Below, one piece after another: positions 8,968 through 17,130 of a stretch of DNA of 64,000 nt. Numbering within the stretch: the stretch's first letter is position 1; each line of letters begins with the position of its first letter. The DNA comes from an uncultured Prevotellaceae bacterium (lineage in GTDB: Bacteria; Bacteroidota; Bacteroidia; Bacteroidales; Bacteroidaceae), in assembly GCA_946410305.1 (NCBI GenBank), contig CAMJZV010000002.1, positions 158,004-222,003 of the forward strand. The letters run 5' to 3'. The notes under the pieces are model-generated. The model was not told the DNA's origin, did not search any database, and worked only from the letters and a program-made list of their open reading frames with translations. The position numbers and the translations under genes were made by a program.

Positions 8968-9828
8968 TTACTGTTTTTCAATGAAACGGCGTGTCAAGTC
9001 GTTATAATTCTCTATGCGGCGATCTCTGAGGAAAGGCCACCAGCGGCGCACCTGTTCAGAACGCTCCATGTCTACCTCGACAATGGTTTCTACTTCTTGG
9101 TCGGTGGAAGCCTCATAGAGCAACTCTCCTTGTGGACCAGCCACGAATGAGGTTCCCCAGAAAGGAATGCCCTCTTCTTCGCCCACTCTGTTTACTGTTA
9201 TAACGGGCAGTCCGTTGGCAACGGCATGTCCGCGCTGAACGGTCTGCCACGCCATACGTTGACGCTCCTGTTCCTCCTTTGTGTCGTTGGGGTCGTAGCC
9301 AATGGCGGTTGGGTAAATCAGCAACTCTGCTCCAGCCAAAGCCATTAGTCGTGCTGCCTCTGGGTACCACTGGTCCCAGCAAACCAGCACGCCCAGTTTG
9401 CCGACAGATGTTTGTATGGGTTGGAAACCAAGGTCACCAGGGGTGAAGTAGAACTTCTCGTAATAGCCTGGGTCGTCGGGGATGTGCATCTTGCGGTATT
9501 TTCCTGCAATGGTGCCGTCCTTTTCCAGAACCACAGCGGTGTTATGGTACAATCCAGTGGCGCGACGCTCAAACAACGAGGTCACGATAACCACTTGCAA
9601 CTCCTTGGCGAGGTCGCCAAAGAAAGTGGTTGATGGTCCAGGGATAGTCTCTGCGAGATCGAAGAGGTTGACGTCTTCCTGCTTGCAGAAATACAATGAA
9701 TTGTGCAACTCCTGCAAGACGATGAGTTCTGCACCTGCTTGTGCCAACTGGCGAATCTTTGTAGCAAGGTGGAGCGTGTTTGTTTTCACATCCTCCACGT
9801 TGTGCTGTTGAATGATTCCAATCTTCAT
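8968..9828 (-). CDS. aguB: N-carbamoylputrescine amidase (nitrilase superfamily)
   Basis: 286 residues. It hydrolyses N-carbamoylputrescine to putrescine, CO2 and ammonia, the last step of the agmatine route to polyamines. The nitrilase triad is visible: Glu40 (LIVLQELH), Lys113 (KYRKMHIPDD) and Cys150 (GVLVCWDQWYPEAAR). The segments NSLYFCKQED and DPGYYEKFYF match the AguB subgroup rather than general amidases. The usual partner agmatine deiminase (AguA) is not adjacent; glnN follows instead, so ammonia released here might be reassimilated, which is inference. Confidence 0.9.
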   Translation of the reverse strand: MKIGIIQQHNVEDVKTNTLHLATKIRQLAQAGAELIVLQELHNSLYFCKQEDVNLFDLAETIPGPSTTFFGDLAKELQVVIVTSLFERRATGLYHNTAVVLEKDGTIAGKYRKMHIPDDPGYYEKFYFTPGDLGFQPIQTSVGKLGVLVCWDQWYPEAARLMALAGAELLIYPTAIGYDPNDTKEEQERQRMAWQTVQRGHAVANGLPVITVNRVGEEEGIPFWGTSFVAGPQGELLYEASTDQEVETIVEVDMERSEQVRRWWPFLRDRRIENYNDLTRRFIEKQ

Positions 9829-9852
9829 GGGCTTGGTTTTCTAAAAACGCTG

Positions 9853-9860
9853 CAAAGGTA
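9853..9860 (-). promoter_or_regulatory. Probable -7 box for aguB-glnN
   Basis: TAccTTTGC on the minus strand, 24 nt before the aguB start. The expected TTTG at -33 falls in a repetitive region reading TTTTC and is not conserved. Confidence 0.5.
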
Positions 9861-9870
9861 CAAAATAAAA

Positions 9871-9898
9871 TGAAAAGTGAAAAGTGAAAAAGAGAAAA
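9871..9898 (+). repeat. Period-7 tandem repeat, four units
   Basis: Units TGAAAAG, TGAAAAG, TGAAAAA, GAGAAAA fill the spacer upstream of aguB. It is one of a set of fixed-period arrays in spacers of this window. Confidence 0.7.
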
Positions 9899-9925
9899 AA
9901 TGAGTATCATTTCTGGTTTATTTCT

Positions 9926-9956
9926 TTTGTTGCTGTCATTTTTATTACTACCTTTG
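9926..9956 (+). promoter_or_regulatory. Promoter of the lipoprotein gene
   Basis: TTTG (9926-9929), 19 nt, TAccTTTG (9949-9956): an exact match to the Bacteroidetes consensus, 29 nt before the start codon. Confidence 0.85.
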
Positions 9957-9985
9957 CAGTCAATTAATTAAAATAGGATATTAAA

Positions 9986-10627
9986 ATGAAACTTTTTAAG
10001 GTATTTGCATTCATGACGCTTTTGATGATGACCGTGGGCCTGTCGTCGTGTGTGAAGAGTGGCGACAGTGATACTCTTGAGTCAAAGTGGGAAGAGTGGC
10101 TGAAAGAAGTTCAGACCGAAATTAATGCCTCTGCAGGTTCCTACTCAGGTTATCTGTACTATCAGTCAGACCAGTCGGAGAATAAGCTGGACTCGGTTGA
10201 CGCTGTTTGGAATCTCAATAATGATAGTACGTTAGATTTTCAGAATGTACCGATAGAGGTGCTGGTAAAGCATATGCCCGAAAGTCAGAAAGACCTGCAG
10301 GCAGCTGTCAGTAATGCGGGACGTATCAACATCCATGTAAAACTGGTTTACGATTATTATTATTGTTCACCATTGGTAATGTATGTCTATCCGCAATATA
10401 TTACTTTCCCAGTGGATTATGACGGCGCGACACGTCAGGTAAAAATCTCTTTCAGAACCTCCGAGACAACTTCTGATAGCTATGCGAAGTATATGATGAA
10501 AGATGATTATGTCTATGTCCACAAGTGTCTTGTGGGTTTGTATCCTGAGGCGTTGTATCTGGATGGCAAGCTTCAGACACAGTTCACTGCTGATTCTTAT
10601 CTCATCTGGCTTGGTGCCAAGAATTGA
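9986..10627 (+). CDS. Lipoprotein of unknown function (DUF4840-like)
   Basis: 213 residues with a lipoprotein signal: hydrophobic segment 4-19 and lipobox GLSS-C with Cys22, followed by VKSGDSD, so export to the envelope is likely. The remainder has no catalytic motif that I recognise; its size and layout (acidic linker, then beta-rich region with YDYYYCSPLVMYVYPQYITF) resemble small Bacteroidales lipoproteins classed as DUF4840, an impression and not a search result. It is monocistronic: own promoter, and followed by a 222-nt spacer of repeats and palindromes. Confidence 0.75.
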   Translation: MKLFKVFAFMTLLMMTVGLSSCVKSGDSDTLESKWEEWLKEVQTEINASAGSYSGYLYYQSDQSENKLDSVDAVWNLNNDSTLDFQNVPIEVLVKHMPESQKDLQAAVSNAGRINIHVKLVYDYYYCSPLVMYVYPQYITFPVDYDGATRQVKISFRTSETTSDSYAKYMMKDDYVYVHKCLVGLYPEALYLDGKLQTQFTADSYLIWLGAKN

Positions 10628-10642
10628 ATTAACTCAACTTTC

Positions 10643-10810
10643 GCAAGCCCTGCTTGCTCAGTCTCGTAAGGGGCAAGGAGCAAGGGGCAAGAGAATAGAT
10701 GATAAACGTAGAAAACGGAGGGATGAAGCGGCATAGAAGGGGAATGACTAACCTCTTGCCCCCTGCTCCATGCCCCTTGCCCCAAGAAAAGTGGAGCATG
10801 TGAAACATGC
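10643..10810. repeat. Spacer of palindromes and inverted period-7 arrays
   Basis: The 222-nt gap before the isomerase gene holds four dyads or arrays: a 6-bp hairpin with 3-nt loop (GCAAGC-CCT-GCTTGC, 10643-10657); a period-7 array at 10670-10692 (GGGGCAA, GGAGCAA, GGGGCAA, GA); the same unit inverted in four copies at 10753-10783; and a second hairpin (GCATGT-GAA-ACATGC, 10796-10810). The two arrays could pair into a long imperfect stem of about 23 bp around a 59-nt loop. There is no T-run, so it is not a plain terminator. Confidence 0.7.
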
Positions 10811-10849
10811 GAAACTTGAATCAAATAAAAAACTAAAACAAATACAAAT

Positions 10850-12274
10850 ATGAAAAACGGAAAGACTTGCTTTGGCGTGATTATCGGAACACGCGCCTAT
10901 TTCAACTCAGAGTTAGCCAAGGACGTGCGCAAGCAGTTACTCAAGACACTTGACGAGGGCGGCTACGAGTATATCATCCTGCCTGAAGATGCCACACCTA
11001 CCGGCAGCAGCAGTATCGAGACCCGTGAGGACGGACTGAAGGTTTCCAAACAGTTCCGTGAGCACCGTGACGAGATTGACGGCATCATTGTCTCGCTGCC
11101 TAACTTCGGCTTCGAGATTGGTATCATCAATGCCATCAGCGATGCTGACCTGAATGTACCTGTCTTGGTACAGGCCTGCGACGACGAGAATGACAAGGTA
11201 GACCTTGACAGTCGCCGTGATGCCTTCTGCGGAAAGATCAGCGTCTGCAACAACCTCTACCAGTATGGCATCCCCTTCACGGACACCACCCTGCACACCT
11301 ATTCTATATATGACCCTCTACTCAAGAAGGACATCGACAAGTTTGCTGCCATCTGTCGCGTCGTCAACGGACTGCGCCACTGTCGTTTGGGTCAGATTGG
11401 TACACGTCCCTTGGGCTTCAACACCTGTCGTGCCAGCGAAAAACTGTTGCAGCGCTCAGGCATCACCGTCGTTCCTGCCGACCTCTCTGAGATTCTCTAT
11501 GCAGCCCAGAAGATTAAGGACGACGATCCTAAGTTCATTGAGATGTGCAACCGCACTTGCAACTATGCCAAGGTACCCGATTCTTACAAGGAGAAGTTGG
11601 GCTTGCAGGCTAAGTTCAGTGTGGCTGTCGAGAACTGGATTGAGGCGAATGATGTGCAGGCTGTCGCCATACAGTGCTGGGACAGCTTGGAGCAGAACTA
11701 TGGTTGTGCCCCCTGCGTCACCATGTCTATGCTCTCTAACAAACTCATTCCTGCGGCTTGTGAGACCGACCTTGCTGGTGCCGTTTCCATGTACGCCCTC
11801 TCGCTGGCTTCGCAGAATGCTCCTGCGCTGCTCGACTGGAACAACAACTTCGCTGAGGATCGCAACAAGTGCGTATGCACTCACTGTGGCAACTTCCCCA
11901 AGCAGTTTGTGGGCAATGGCGATTTGAAGCTCGGTCCTCTCGGCGTACTGGGTCGCACACTGGGCAAGATCAACACCTTTGGTGCTGTCTATGCTAAGGT
12001 TTCAGAAGGTCCATTCACCTTCTTCCGCATCTCTACCGACGATCCGAAGGGCATCATCAAGGCTTATCTCGGCAAAGGTGAGATTACCAACGATCCTTAC
12101 GGAATGGACGGTTGCATCGCTGTCACAAAGGTCGACAACCTGCAGAAACTGATGAAGTATATCTGCAAGAACGGTTTCGAGCATCATGTCGCCATGTGCC
12201 GCACCGATGTCGTGGATATCCTTAACGAGGCTATCGAGACCTATCTGGGATGGAACCTGTATGTGCATGAATAG
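10850..12274 (+). CDS. L-fucose isomerase-like sugar isomerase
   Basis: 474 residues of the fucose/arabinose isomerase superfamily (Mn2+-dependent aldose-ketose isomerases). The N-terminal part has Rossmann-like features (FGVIIGTRAYF, 8-18; DGIIVSLPNFGFE, 77-89). The C-terminal metal-site region is present: QCWDSLEQNYG (275-285), ACETDLAGA (303-311) with Glu305/Asp307, LLDWNNNF (327-334) and CTHCGNFP (343-350). Length is shorter than FucI (about 590) and the sequence is not close to RhaA. It is the first gene of a six-gene plus-strand operon with an aldolase, symporter, alcohol dehydrogenase, PdxA2 and a DUF1537 kinase, so its substrate is probably a sugar or sugar acid met in pectin breakdown; the exact substrate is unknown. 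Confidence 0.85.
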   Translation: MKNGKTCFGVIIGTRAYFNSELAKDVRKQLLKTLDEGGYEYIILPEDATPTGSSSIETREDGLKVSKQFREHRDEIDGIIVSLPNFGFEIGIINAISDADLNVPVLVQACDDENDKVDLDSRRDAFCGKISVCNNLYQYGIPFTDTTLHTYSIYDPLLKKDIDKFAAICRVVNGLRHCRLGQIGTRPLGFNTCRASEKLLQRSGITVVPADLSEILYAAQKIKDDDPKFIEMCNRTCNYAKVPDSYKEKLGLQAKFSVAVENWIEANDVQAVAIQCWDSLEQNYGCAPCVTMSMLSNKLIPAACETDLAGAVSMYALSLASQNAPALLDWNNNFAEDRNKCVCTHCGNFPKQFVGNGDLKLGPLGVLGRTLGKINTFGAVYAKVSEGPFTFFRISTDDPKGIIKAYLGKGEITNDPYGMDGCIAVTKVDNLQKLMKYICKNGFEHHVAMCRTDVVDILNEAIETYLGWNLYVHE

Positions 12275-12301
12275 AAGTAAGAGGTAAGAATTAAGAAGTA
12301 A
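12274..12301 (+). repeat. Period-7 tandem repeat filling the spacer
   Basis: Units GAAGTAA, GAGGTAA, GAATTAA, GAAGTAA begin on the last base of the upstream stop codon and end 5 nt before the next ATG. The purine-rich units could act as ribosome-binding material. Confidence 0.75.
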
Positions 12302-12306
12302 GGGAT

Positions 12307-13203
12307 ATGGTACAGAAGAAATATAGGGGTGTGGTTGTTCCGATGGTCACACCCGTCACGAAGGAAGGAAAACTCGATACAGAGGCTGTTGAGCGCATCA
12401 TCGAATTCTTTGCGAAAGCAGGGGTATCTCCCCTGCTGATGGGTACCACTGGCGAAGGAAATAGTGTCAGCCCCAAGGACGGCTTGTTGTTTGTAGAGAC
12501 AGCAGTAAAGGCTGCACAGAAACGTATCACCATCTATGCCGGACTGACCGGTAACTGTTTCAGTGAGCAACTGGTACAGGCAGAGGCTTATACCAAGGCG
12601 GGAGCAGATGTCATTGTGGCTACCCTGCCCACCTACTATGCCCTGACACCGGAGCAGATGGAGAACTACTACCGTACACTTGCCGACAGTATCAAGGGTC
12701 CACTGATGCTTTATAATATCCTTGCCACGACACACATGAGCATTCCCGTGGATGTCATCCGTCGCCTTGCCGACCATCCCAATATCGTGGGACTGAAAGA
12801 CTCGGAGCGTGACCTGGAGCGTATGGCACAGTGTATAGAGATTGCTAAGGATCGTGATGACTTCTGCTATTTCTGCGGATGGGCGGCACAGTCGGCACAC
12901 TCCCTTGAACTGGGTGGAGACGGTATCGTACCATCTACCGGCAACTTCGTCCCGGAGATGTTCCAACAGCTCTACGAAGCAGCAGTTGCCGGCGATATGG
13001 CGACAGCAAATCGTCTGCAGGACGAGACGAATGAGATTGCCAAGATCTATCAGAAAGACCGTACCTTAGGACAGTCACTCACCGCCTTGAAGGTGATGAT
13101 GCAGACCAAGGGACTCTGTGAGCCTTGGATGTTGATGCCGCTGACTCGTCTCTCAGCAGCAGAAGAACAGGCTATTGCCGCCAAGGCGACATCCCTTTCA
13201 TAA
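12307..13203 (+). CDS. DapA/N-acetylneuraminate lyase superfamily aldolase
   Basis: 298 residues, class I pyruvate-dependent aldolase fold. The Schiff-base lysine is Lys164 (IVGLKDSE) and the catalytic tyrosine Tyr136 (LMLYNI). The carboxylate-binding loop is GTTGEGNS (46-53). After YN the sequence is ILATTH where true DapA has VPSRT, so the arginine that binds the semialdehyde carboxylate is missing and lysine biosynthesis is unlikely. Family members in sugar-acid operons cleave or dehydrate 2-keto-3-deoxy acids. Placed between an isomerase and a symporter, it most likely yields pyruvate and an aldehyde, the latter possibly for the Fe-alcohol dehydrogenase two genes on. That flow is inference. 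Confidence 0.88.
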   Translation: MVQKKYRGVVVPMVTPVTKEGKLDTEAVERIIEFFAKAGVSPLLMGTTGEGNSVSPKDGLLFVETAVKAAQKRITIYAGLTGNCFSEQLVQAEAYTKAGADVIVATLPTYYALTPEQMENYYRTLADSIKGPLMLYNILATTHMSIPVDVIRRLADHPNIVGLKDSERDLERMAQCIEIAKDRDDFCYFCGWAAQSAHSLELGGDGIVPSTGNFVPEMFQQLYEAAVAGDMATANRLQDETNEIAKIYQKDRTLGQSLTALKVMMQTKGLCEPWMLMPLTRLSAAEEQAIAAKATSLS

Positions 13204-13259
13204 TCCCGATATATCGTAATCTCGAAATCCCGAAATTCCGAAACATCAAAATCTCAACA
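13204..13259 (+). repeat. Period-8 tandem repeat, seven degenerate units
   Basis: Units such as TCCCGATA, TATCGTAA, TCTCGAAA, TCCCGAAA, TTCCGAAA run from the stop codon of the aldolase to the ATG of the symporter (last unit shares its A). The core TCGAAA recurs in the array at 16007. Confidence 0.75.
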
Positions 13260-14815
13260 TGCACTTAATAGATTACCTCATCGTCCTGTTATCCATCCTT
13301 GCCGCCATCGGCACAGGTGTGTGGTTCGCCCATAAGCAGAAGGACACGTCACAGTATTTTGCCGGAGGTGGTAAGATTCCCGCCTGGGCAGTAGGTATCT
13401 CTATCTTTGCAACACTCATCAGTAGTGTGACCTTCCTCGCTTATCCGGGTGCCGCCTATGCTGACAACTGGATATTGCTGGTGCAGGGACTGATGGTACC
13501 TATCGTACTATTGGCTCTGGTAGGGGTCATCGTACCATTATTCCGCAAAGTGATACGTCTCTCCACCTATGAGTATTTCGAGCGTCGCTTCGGACTCTTC
13601 GCAAGACTCTATAGCTCGTTTGCCTTCACCCTGGGACATTTCTCCAAGGCGGGTACGGTATTCTTCCTCGTATCAATGGCGTTGGCGACATTCTTGAATA
13701 TCGACATCTATGCCATCGTCCTCGTCTTAGGTATCACCATCATCATCCTGACGTTGTTCGGAGGCATGGAGGCTATCGTATGGATGGATGTGGCACAGGG
13801 TTTCCTGCTTATTGGAGGTGGTATCATCTGTATCGCCATCCTGCTGTTCGGCATCGAGGGCGGGCCCGCTGAGACGTTCCATATTGCGTCAGAATACAAT
13901 AAGATATCCTTTGGTCCTTACGACTGGGACCTGACGCAGTTGACATTCATCGTGATGGTACTGAACGGCATCTTCTATGCCCTGCAGAAGTATGGCACTG
14001 ACCAGACCATCGTACAACGTTACCTCGCAGCTAAGAACGACAAGGAAGCGAAGAAGGCTGCGTATATCGGTGTGCTGATGAGTGTTCCTATCTGGGCATT
14101 GTTTATGTTTATCGGTACGGCACTCTTCGCCTACTATCATGCACAGGGTGCTCCCCTGTTGCCAGAGGGTATCAAGGCGGATGAGGTATTCCCCTACTTC
14201 ATTGCCCATGAACTGCCTGTCGGCATTCGCGGACTAATCATTGCCGCCTTGGCAGCAGCAGCCATCTCGTCACTGGACAGCGATCTGAACTGTCTGTCGG
14301 CCATTGCCGTGCAGGACTATTACAAACGGTTCCACAAGGATGCCACCGACCAGCAACAGCTACGCGTCGGCAAATGGATGGTTGTAGTGGCTGGCATCGG
14401 AGCCATCGGTGTCGCCTGCCTCTACATCTTCTGGGGCGGTGAGGGTATCTTAGGAGCCTTGTTCTCGCTCTATGCCATCTTCTCAGCAGGTATTGTAGGC
14501 ATCTTCGTCCTCGGTCTGTTCAGCCGTCGTGCCAACAAACAGGGACTGTATATCGGTATTGCTGCCGCTGTGATTTTCACAGCATATGCCGTACTGACCA
14601 GTACTAAGGTCGACATCCACGGAACGGGTGTCAAGGAGACCTTGCTTGACCTGGGTGACTGGAATTTCTCGCACCACAAGTATATGTTAGGTGTTTACTC
14701 TCACCTCATCGTCCTCGTGGTAGGCTATGTAGCCAGCTACTTCTTCAAAACGCCACTTGCTGACAAGGAGCTGACCATCTGGGGCTATTTGGAAGAGAGA
14801 AAGAATAATAGTTAA
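13259..14815 (+). CDS. Sodium:solute symporter (SSS family)
   Basis: 518 residues with about 13 membrane helices, typical of the SSS/SLC5 family that couples uptake of sugars, sialic acid or organic acids to Na+. Recognisable family segments are the N-terminal FAGGGKIPAWAVGISIFATLISSVTFLAYPG pattern (helix 2, sodium-site residues), the ALQKYGTDQTIVQRYLAAKN loop (about 241-260) and AAAAISSLDSDLNCLSA (about 336-352), the SSLDS-type Na+ site. The gene sits in the acid-sugar operon and is the only transporter there, so it should import the pathway's substrate across the inner membrane. Confidence 0.92.
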   Translation: MHLIDYLIVLLSILAAIGTGVWFAHKQKDTSQYFAGGGKIPAWAVGISIFATLISSVTFLAYPGAAYADNWILLVQGLMVPIVLLALVGVIVPLFRKVIRLSTYEYFERRFGLFARLYSSFAFTLGHFSKAGTVFFLVSMALATFLNIDIYAIVLVLGITIIILTLFGGMEAIVWMDVAQGFLLIGGGIICIAILLFGIEGGPAETFHIASEYNKISFGPYDWDLTQLTFIVMVLNGIFYALQKYGTDQTIVQRYLAAKNDKEAKKAAYIGVLMSVPIWALFMFIGTALFAYYHAQGAPLLPEGIKADEVFPYFIAHELPVGIRGLIIAALAAAAISSLDSDLNCLSAIAVQDYYKRFHKDATDQQQLRVGKWMVVVAGIGAIGVACLYIFWGGEGILGALFSLYAIFSAGIVGIFVLGLFSRRANKQGLYIGIAAAVIFTAYAVLTSTKVDIHGTGVKETLLDLGDWNFSHHKYMLGVYSHLIVLVVGYVASYFFKTPLADKELTIWGYLEERKNNS

Positions 14816-14825
14816 TGTCCTGTAT

Positions 14826-14844
14826 GCTGCGACTCTGTCGCAGC
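14826..14844. repeat. Perfect hairpin, 8-bp stem with 3-nt loop
   Basis: GCTGCGAC-TCT-GTCGCAGC in the spacer between symporter and dehydrogenase. The same 8-bp arms recur inside the DUF1537 gene at 17225-17243. There is no T-run: it is followed by an A-rich stretch leading to the ATG. Confidence 0.8.
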
Positions 14845-14860
14845 CCAAAAAGAAAAAAAT

Positions 14861-16006
14861 ATGAAACCAATTACACTTTTGCAGCCTCAGAAAATCGTGT
14901 TCGGCACGGGCTGCCTTCAGACATTAGTAGATGATTACAAAAAGATGGGACTGCAGCGCCTGTTTGTACTGACGGCACCGCCCATCTTACCATTGATAGA
15001 ACCTGCACTGGCAGAACTGAAAGCAGCAGGTATCCATATCGAGGTTTTCCAGAACATCCTGGCAGAACCTACACTCAACGATTTCAACGCTATCGTGGAG
15101 AAGGCACGACAGTTTGATGCCGACAGCGTAGTAGGTATTGGTGGCGGTAGCGTCCTTGACGTCGCCAAGCTTGTCGCAGCCTTTGCTCATTCCGACCAGC
15201 AGGCAGCCGATTGCTTCGGTACTGGTTTCATCAAGGCAAAAGGATTATGGCTTGCCTGTCTTCCGACAACAGCAGGAACAGGTTCGGAGGTATCACCCAA
15301 CGCTATCCTGTTGGATGAACGCGACCACCTGAAGAAAGGTATTGTCTCTCCCTACCTCATCGCCGATGCCGCCTATGTCGATCCGAAACTGACATGGACA
15401 GTACCTGCCAAGGTGACGGCAGACACGGGAATGGATGCCCTGACACACTGTATCGAGGCATACACCAACAAGTTTGCACATCCCTCTGTGGACATCTATG
15501 CACTTCAAGGCATCCGACTGATTGCCGCTAACTTGGAGCGTGCCGTCAAGGACGGTAAGGACGTGGAGGCTCGCGAGGCACTGGCCTTTGGTTCACTGTA
15601 TGGCGGACTATGCTTAGGACCGGTGAATACAGCGGCAGTCCATGCACTCTCCTATCCCCTCGGTGGTGAGTTCCATATCCCTCATGGCCTGTCGAACGCC
15701 ATCCTATTGCCCAGCGTCATGAAGTTCAACATGCCGGCTAATATCAAGCGTCACGCTGAGGTGGCCATTGCCCTTGGATGTGAGCCAGGCAAGAACGACG
15801 AAGAAACCGCACAGCGTGGTGTCGACTTCATCTACCGCTTAGCTGCAGCTGTTGGTATTCCCGATAAACTGACGGCACTGGGCATTCCACAGACCGCTGT
15901 CGACGGGATGGCCAAAGCTGCCATGCAAGTACAGCGCCTGCTGAAAAACAACCCGAGAGAAGTAACTGAGCAGGATGCAAGAGAGATTTATAATTCATTG
16001 TATTAG
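14861..16006 (+). CDS. Iron-containing alcohol dehydrogenase
   Basis: 381 residues, group III NAD(P)-dependent alcohol dehydrogenase. The nucleotide motif GIGGGSVLD is at 92-100 and the four iron ligands are Asp192, His196 (MDALTH), His261 and His275, with the spacing of Zymomonas AdhB. In FucO-type enzymes of deoxysugar pathways the role is reduction of lactaldehyde to propanediol; here it could reduce the aldehyde made by the neighbouring aldolase, or oxidise a hydroxyacid. It is the fourth gene of the operon, preceded by a hairpin and followed by a period-8 array that fills the gap to the next gene. Confidence 0.9.
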   Translation: MKPITLLQPQKIVFGTGCLQTLVDDYKKMGLQRLFVLTAPPILPLIEPALAELKAAGIHIEVFQNILAEPTLNDFNAIVEKARQFDADSVVGIGGGSVLDVAKLVAAFAHSDQQAADCFGTGFIKAKGLWLACLPTTAGTGSEVSPNAILLDERDHLKKGIVSPYLIADAAYVDPKLTWTVPAKVTADTGMDALTHCIEAYTNKFAHPSVDIYALQGIRLIAANLERAVKDGKDVEAREALAFGSLYGGLCLGPVNTAAVHALSYPLGGEFHIPHGLSNAILLPSVMKFNMPANIKRHAEVAIALGCEPGKNDEETAQRGVDFIYRLAAAVGIPDKLTALGIPQTAVDGMAKAAMQVQRLLKNNPREVTEQDAREIYNSLY

Positions 16007-16062
16007 TCGAAGCATCGAAACTTCGAAACATCGAAATATCGAAACATCGAAATATCGAAAAA
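16007..16062 (+). repeat. Period-8 tandem repeat, seven units, core TCGAAA
   Basis: Units TCGAAGCA, TCGAAACT, TCGAAACA, TCGAAATA, TCGAAACA, TCGAAATA, TCGAAAAA start directly after the stop codon and end 4 nt before the next ATG. It is the cleanest array in the window. Confidence 0.9.
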
Positions 16063-16066
16063 AGCT

Positions 16067-17101
16067 ATGAAACCAATATTAGCTATCACCATGGGCGACC
16101 CCGCAGGTATCGGTCCTGAGATTACCGTTCGCGCCCTGAACAGAAAAGAGACTTACGAAAAGTGCCAGCCCATCGTCACGGGCGACGCCGCCATCATGCG
16201 CCAAGCAGTTGAGCTACTTGGCTTCGACCTGAAGGTGAATGCCGTACAAAGTGTCAAAGATGCCAAATTTGAGTATGGTACTATTGATGTCTACGACCTG
16301 CAGTGTGTCGACCTCTCTACCTTCGAGTTTGGTAAGGTACAGCCGCAGTGTGGCAATGCCGCCTTCCAGTATATCAAGAAGGCGATAGATCTTGCCATGG
16401 CAGATGAGGTGGACGGTACCGTCACGGCTCCTCTCAACAAGGAGGCACTGAATCTGGCAGGGCATCACTACGACGGACATACGGAGATCTATGCCACCTT
16501 CACCAACACCAAGAAATATGCCATGATGCTCGCCGACGAGAATATCCGCGTCATTCATGTGTCTACCCATGTCCCTTTGCGGAAGGCGTGTGACCTAGTG
16601 AAAAAGGCTCGTATCATTGAGTGTGTCGAACTGATAGACGATGCCTGTCGTCAGTTTGGTATCGAGAAACCACATATCGGGGTGGCAGGTCTGAACCCCC
16701 ACTCCAGTGAAAATGGTATGTTCGGCTACGAGGAGGCAGAAGAGATTATCCCTGCCATTGAGGAGTTGAAAGGCCGTGGCTTTGATGTCGAGGGTCCCGT
16801 ACCCCCCGACTCCATCTTCGCCAAGGCAAAGTGCGGAAAGTTCGACGGATGTGTCGCCATGTACCATGACCAAGGACACATCCCCTTGAAGGTTTGTGCC
16901 TTCAACTGGAACAAGGAGACGGGAAAGATGGAGAGTGCCAGTGGTGTGAACATCACCCTCGGTCTGCCTATCATCCGTGTGTCAGTAGACCACGGTACAG
17001 CTTTCGATGTCGCCGGAAAGGGTATTGCCAACGACAGTGCGATGACGCTCTCTATCGACTATGCCACCCGCATGGCGATATATAGGAGAGGTAAGAGGTA
17101 A
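16067..17101 (+). CDS. pdxA: PdxA2-type 4-phospho-acid-sugar dehydrogenase
   Basis: 344 residues of the PdxA family (NAD-dependent oxidation and decarboxylation of a 4-phosphorylated C4 acid). Family motif MGDPAGIGPEIT (9-20) is present, and the three divalent-metal histidines are His168 (STHVPL), His212 (NPHSSENG) and His267 (MYHDQGH). Classical PdxA acts in vitamin B6 synthesis, but linkage to a DUF1537 kinase, as here, marks the PdxA2 branch that converts 4-phospho-D-threonate or -erythronate to dihydroxyacetone phosphate. That pairing is established for other bacteria; the substrate in this operon is inferred. The stop codon lies within a period-7 array. Confidence 0.88.
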   Translation: MKPILAITMGDPAGIGPEITVRALNRKETYEKCQPIVTGDAAIMRQAVELLGFDLKVNAVQSVKDAKFEYGTIDVYDLQCVDLSTFEFGKVQPQCGNAAFQYIKKAIDLAMADEVDGTVTAPLNKEALNLAGHHYDGHTEIYATFTNTKKYAMMLADENIRVIHVSTHVPLRKACDLVKKARIIECVELIDDACRQFGIEKPHIGVAGLNPHSSENGMFGYEEAEEIIPAIEELKGRGFDVEGPVPPDSIFAKAKCGKFDGCVAMYHDQGHIPLKVCAFNWNKETGKMESASGVNITLGLPIIRVSVDHGTAFDVAGKGIANDSAMTLSIDYATRMAIYRRGKR

Positions 17102-17129
17102 GAAGTTAGAGGTGAGAGGTGAGAAGTGA
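17088..17129 (+). repeat. Period-7 tandem repeat across a stop codon
   Basis: Units GAGGTAA, GAGGTAA, GAAGTTA, GAGGTGA, GAGGTGA, GAAGTGA. The second unit supplies the TAA stop of the pdxA-like gene and the last ends one base before the GATG that carries the next start. GAGGTGA is Shine-Dalgarno-like. Confidence 0.85.
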
Positions 17130-17130
17130 G

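Noticed and set aside
12307..13203. DapA (lysine synthesis)
   Set aside because: The substrate-binding arginine after YN is missing and context is catabolic.
16067..17101. PdxA of vitamin B6 synthesis
   Set aside because: Linkage to a DUF1537 kinase in a catabolic operon favours the PdxA2 branch; no other B6 genes nearby.
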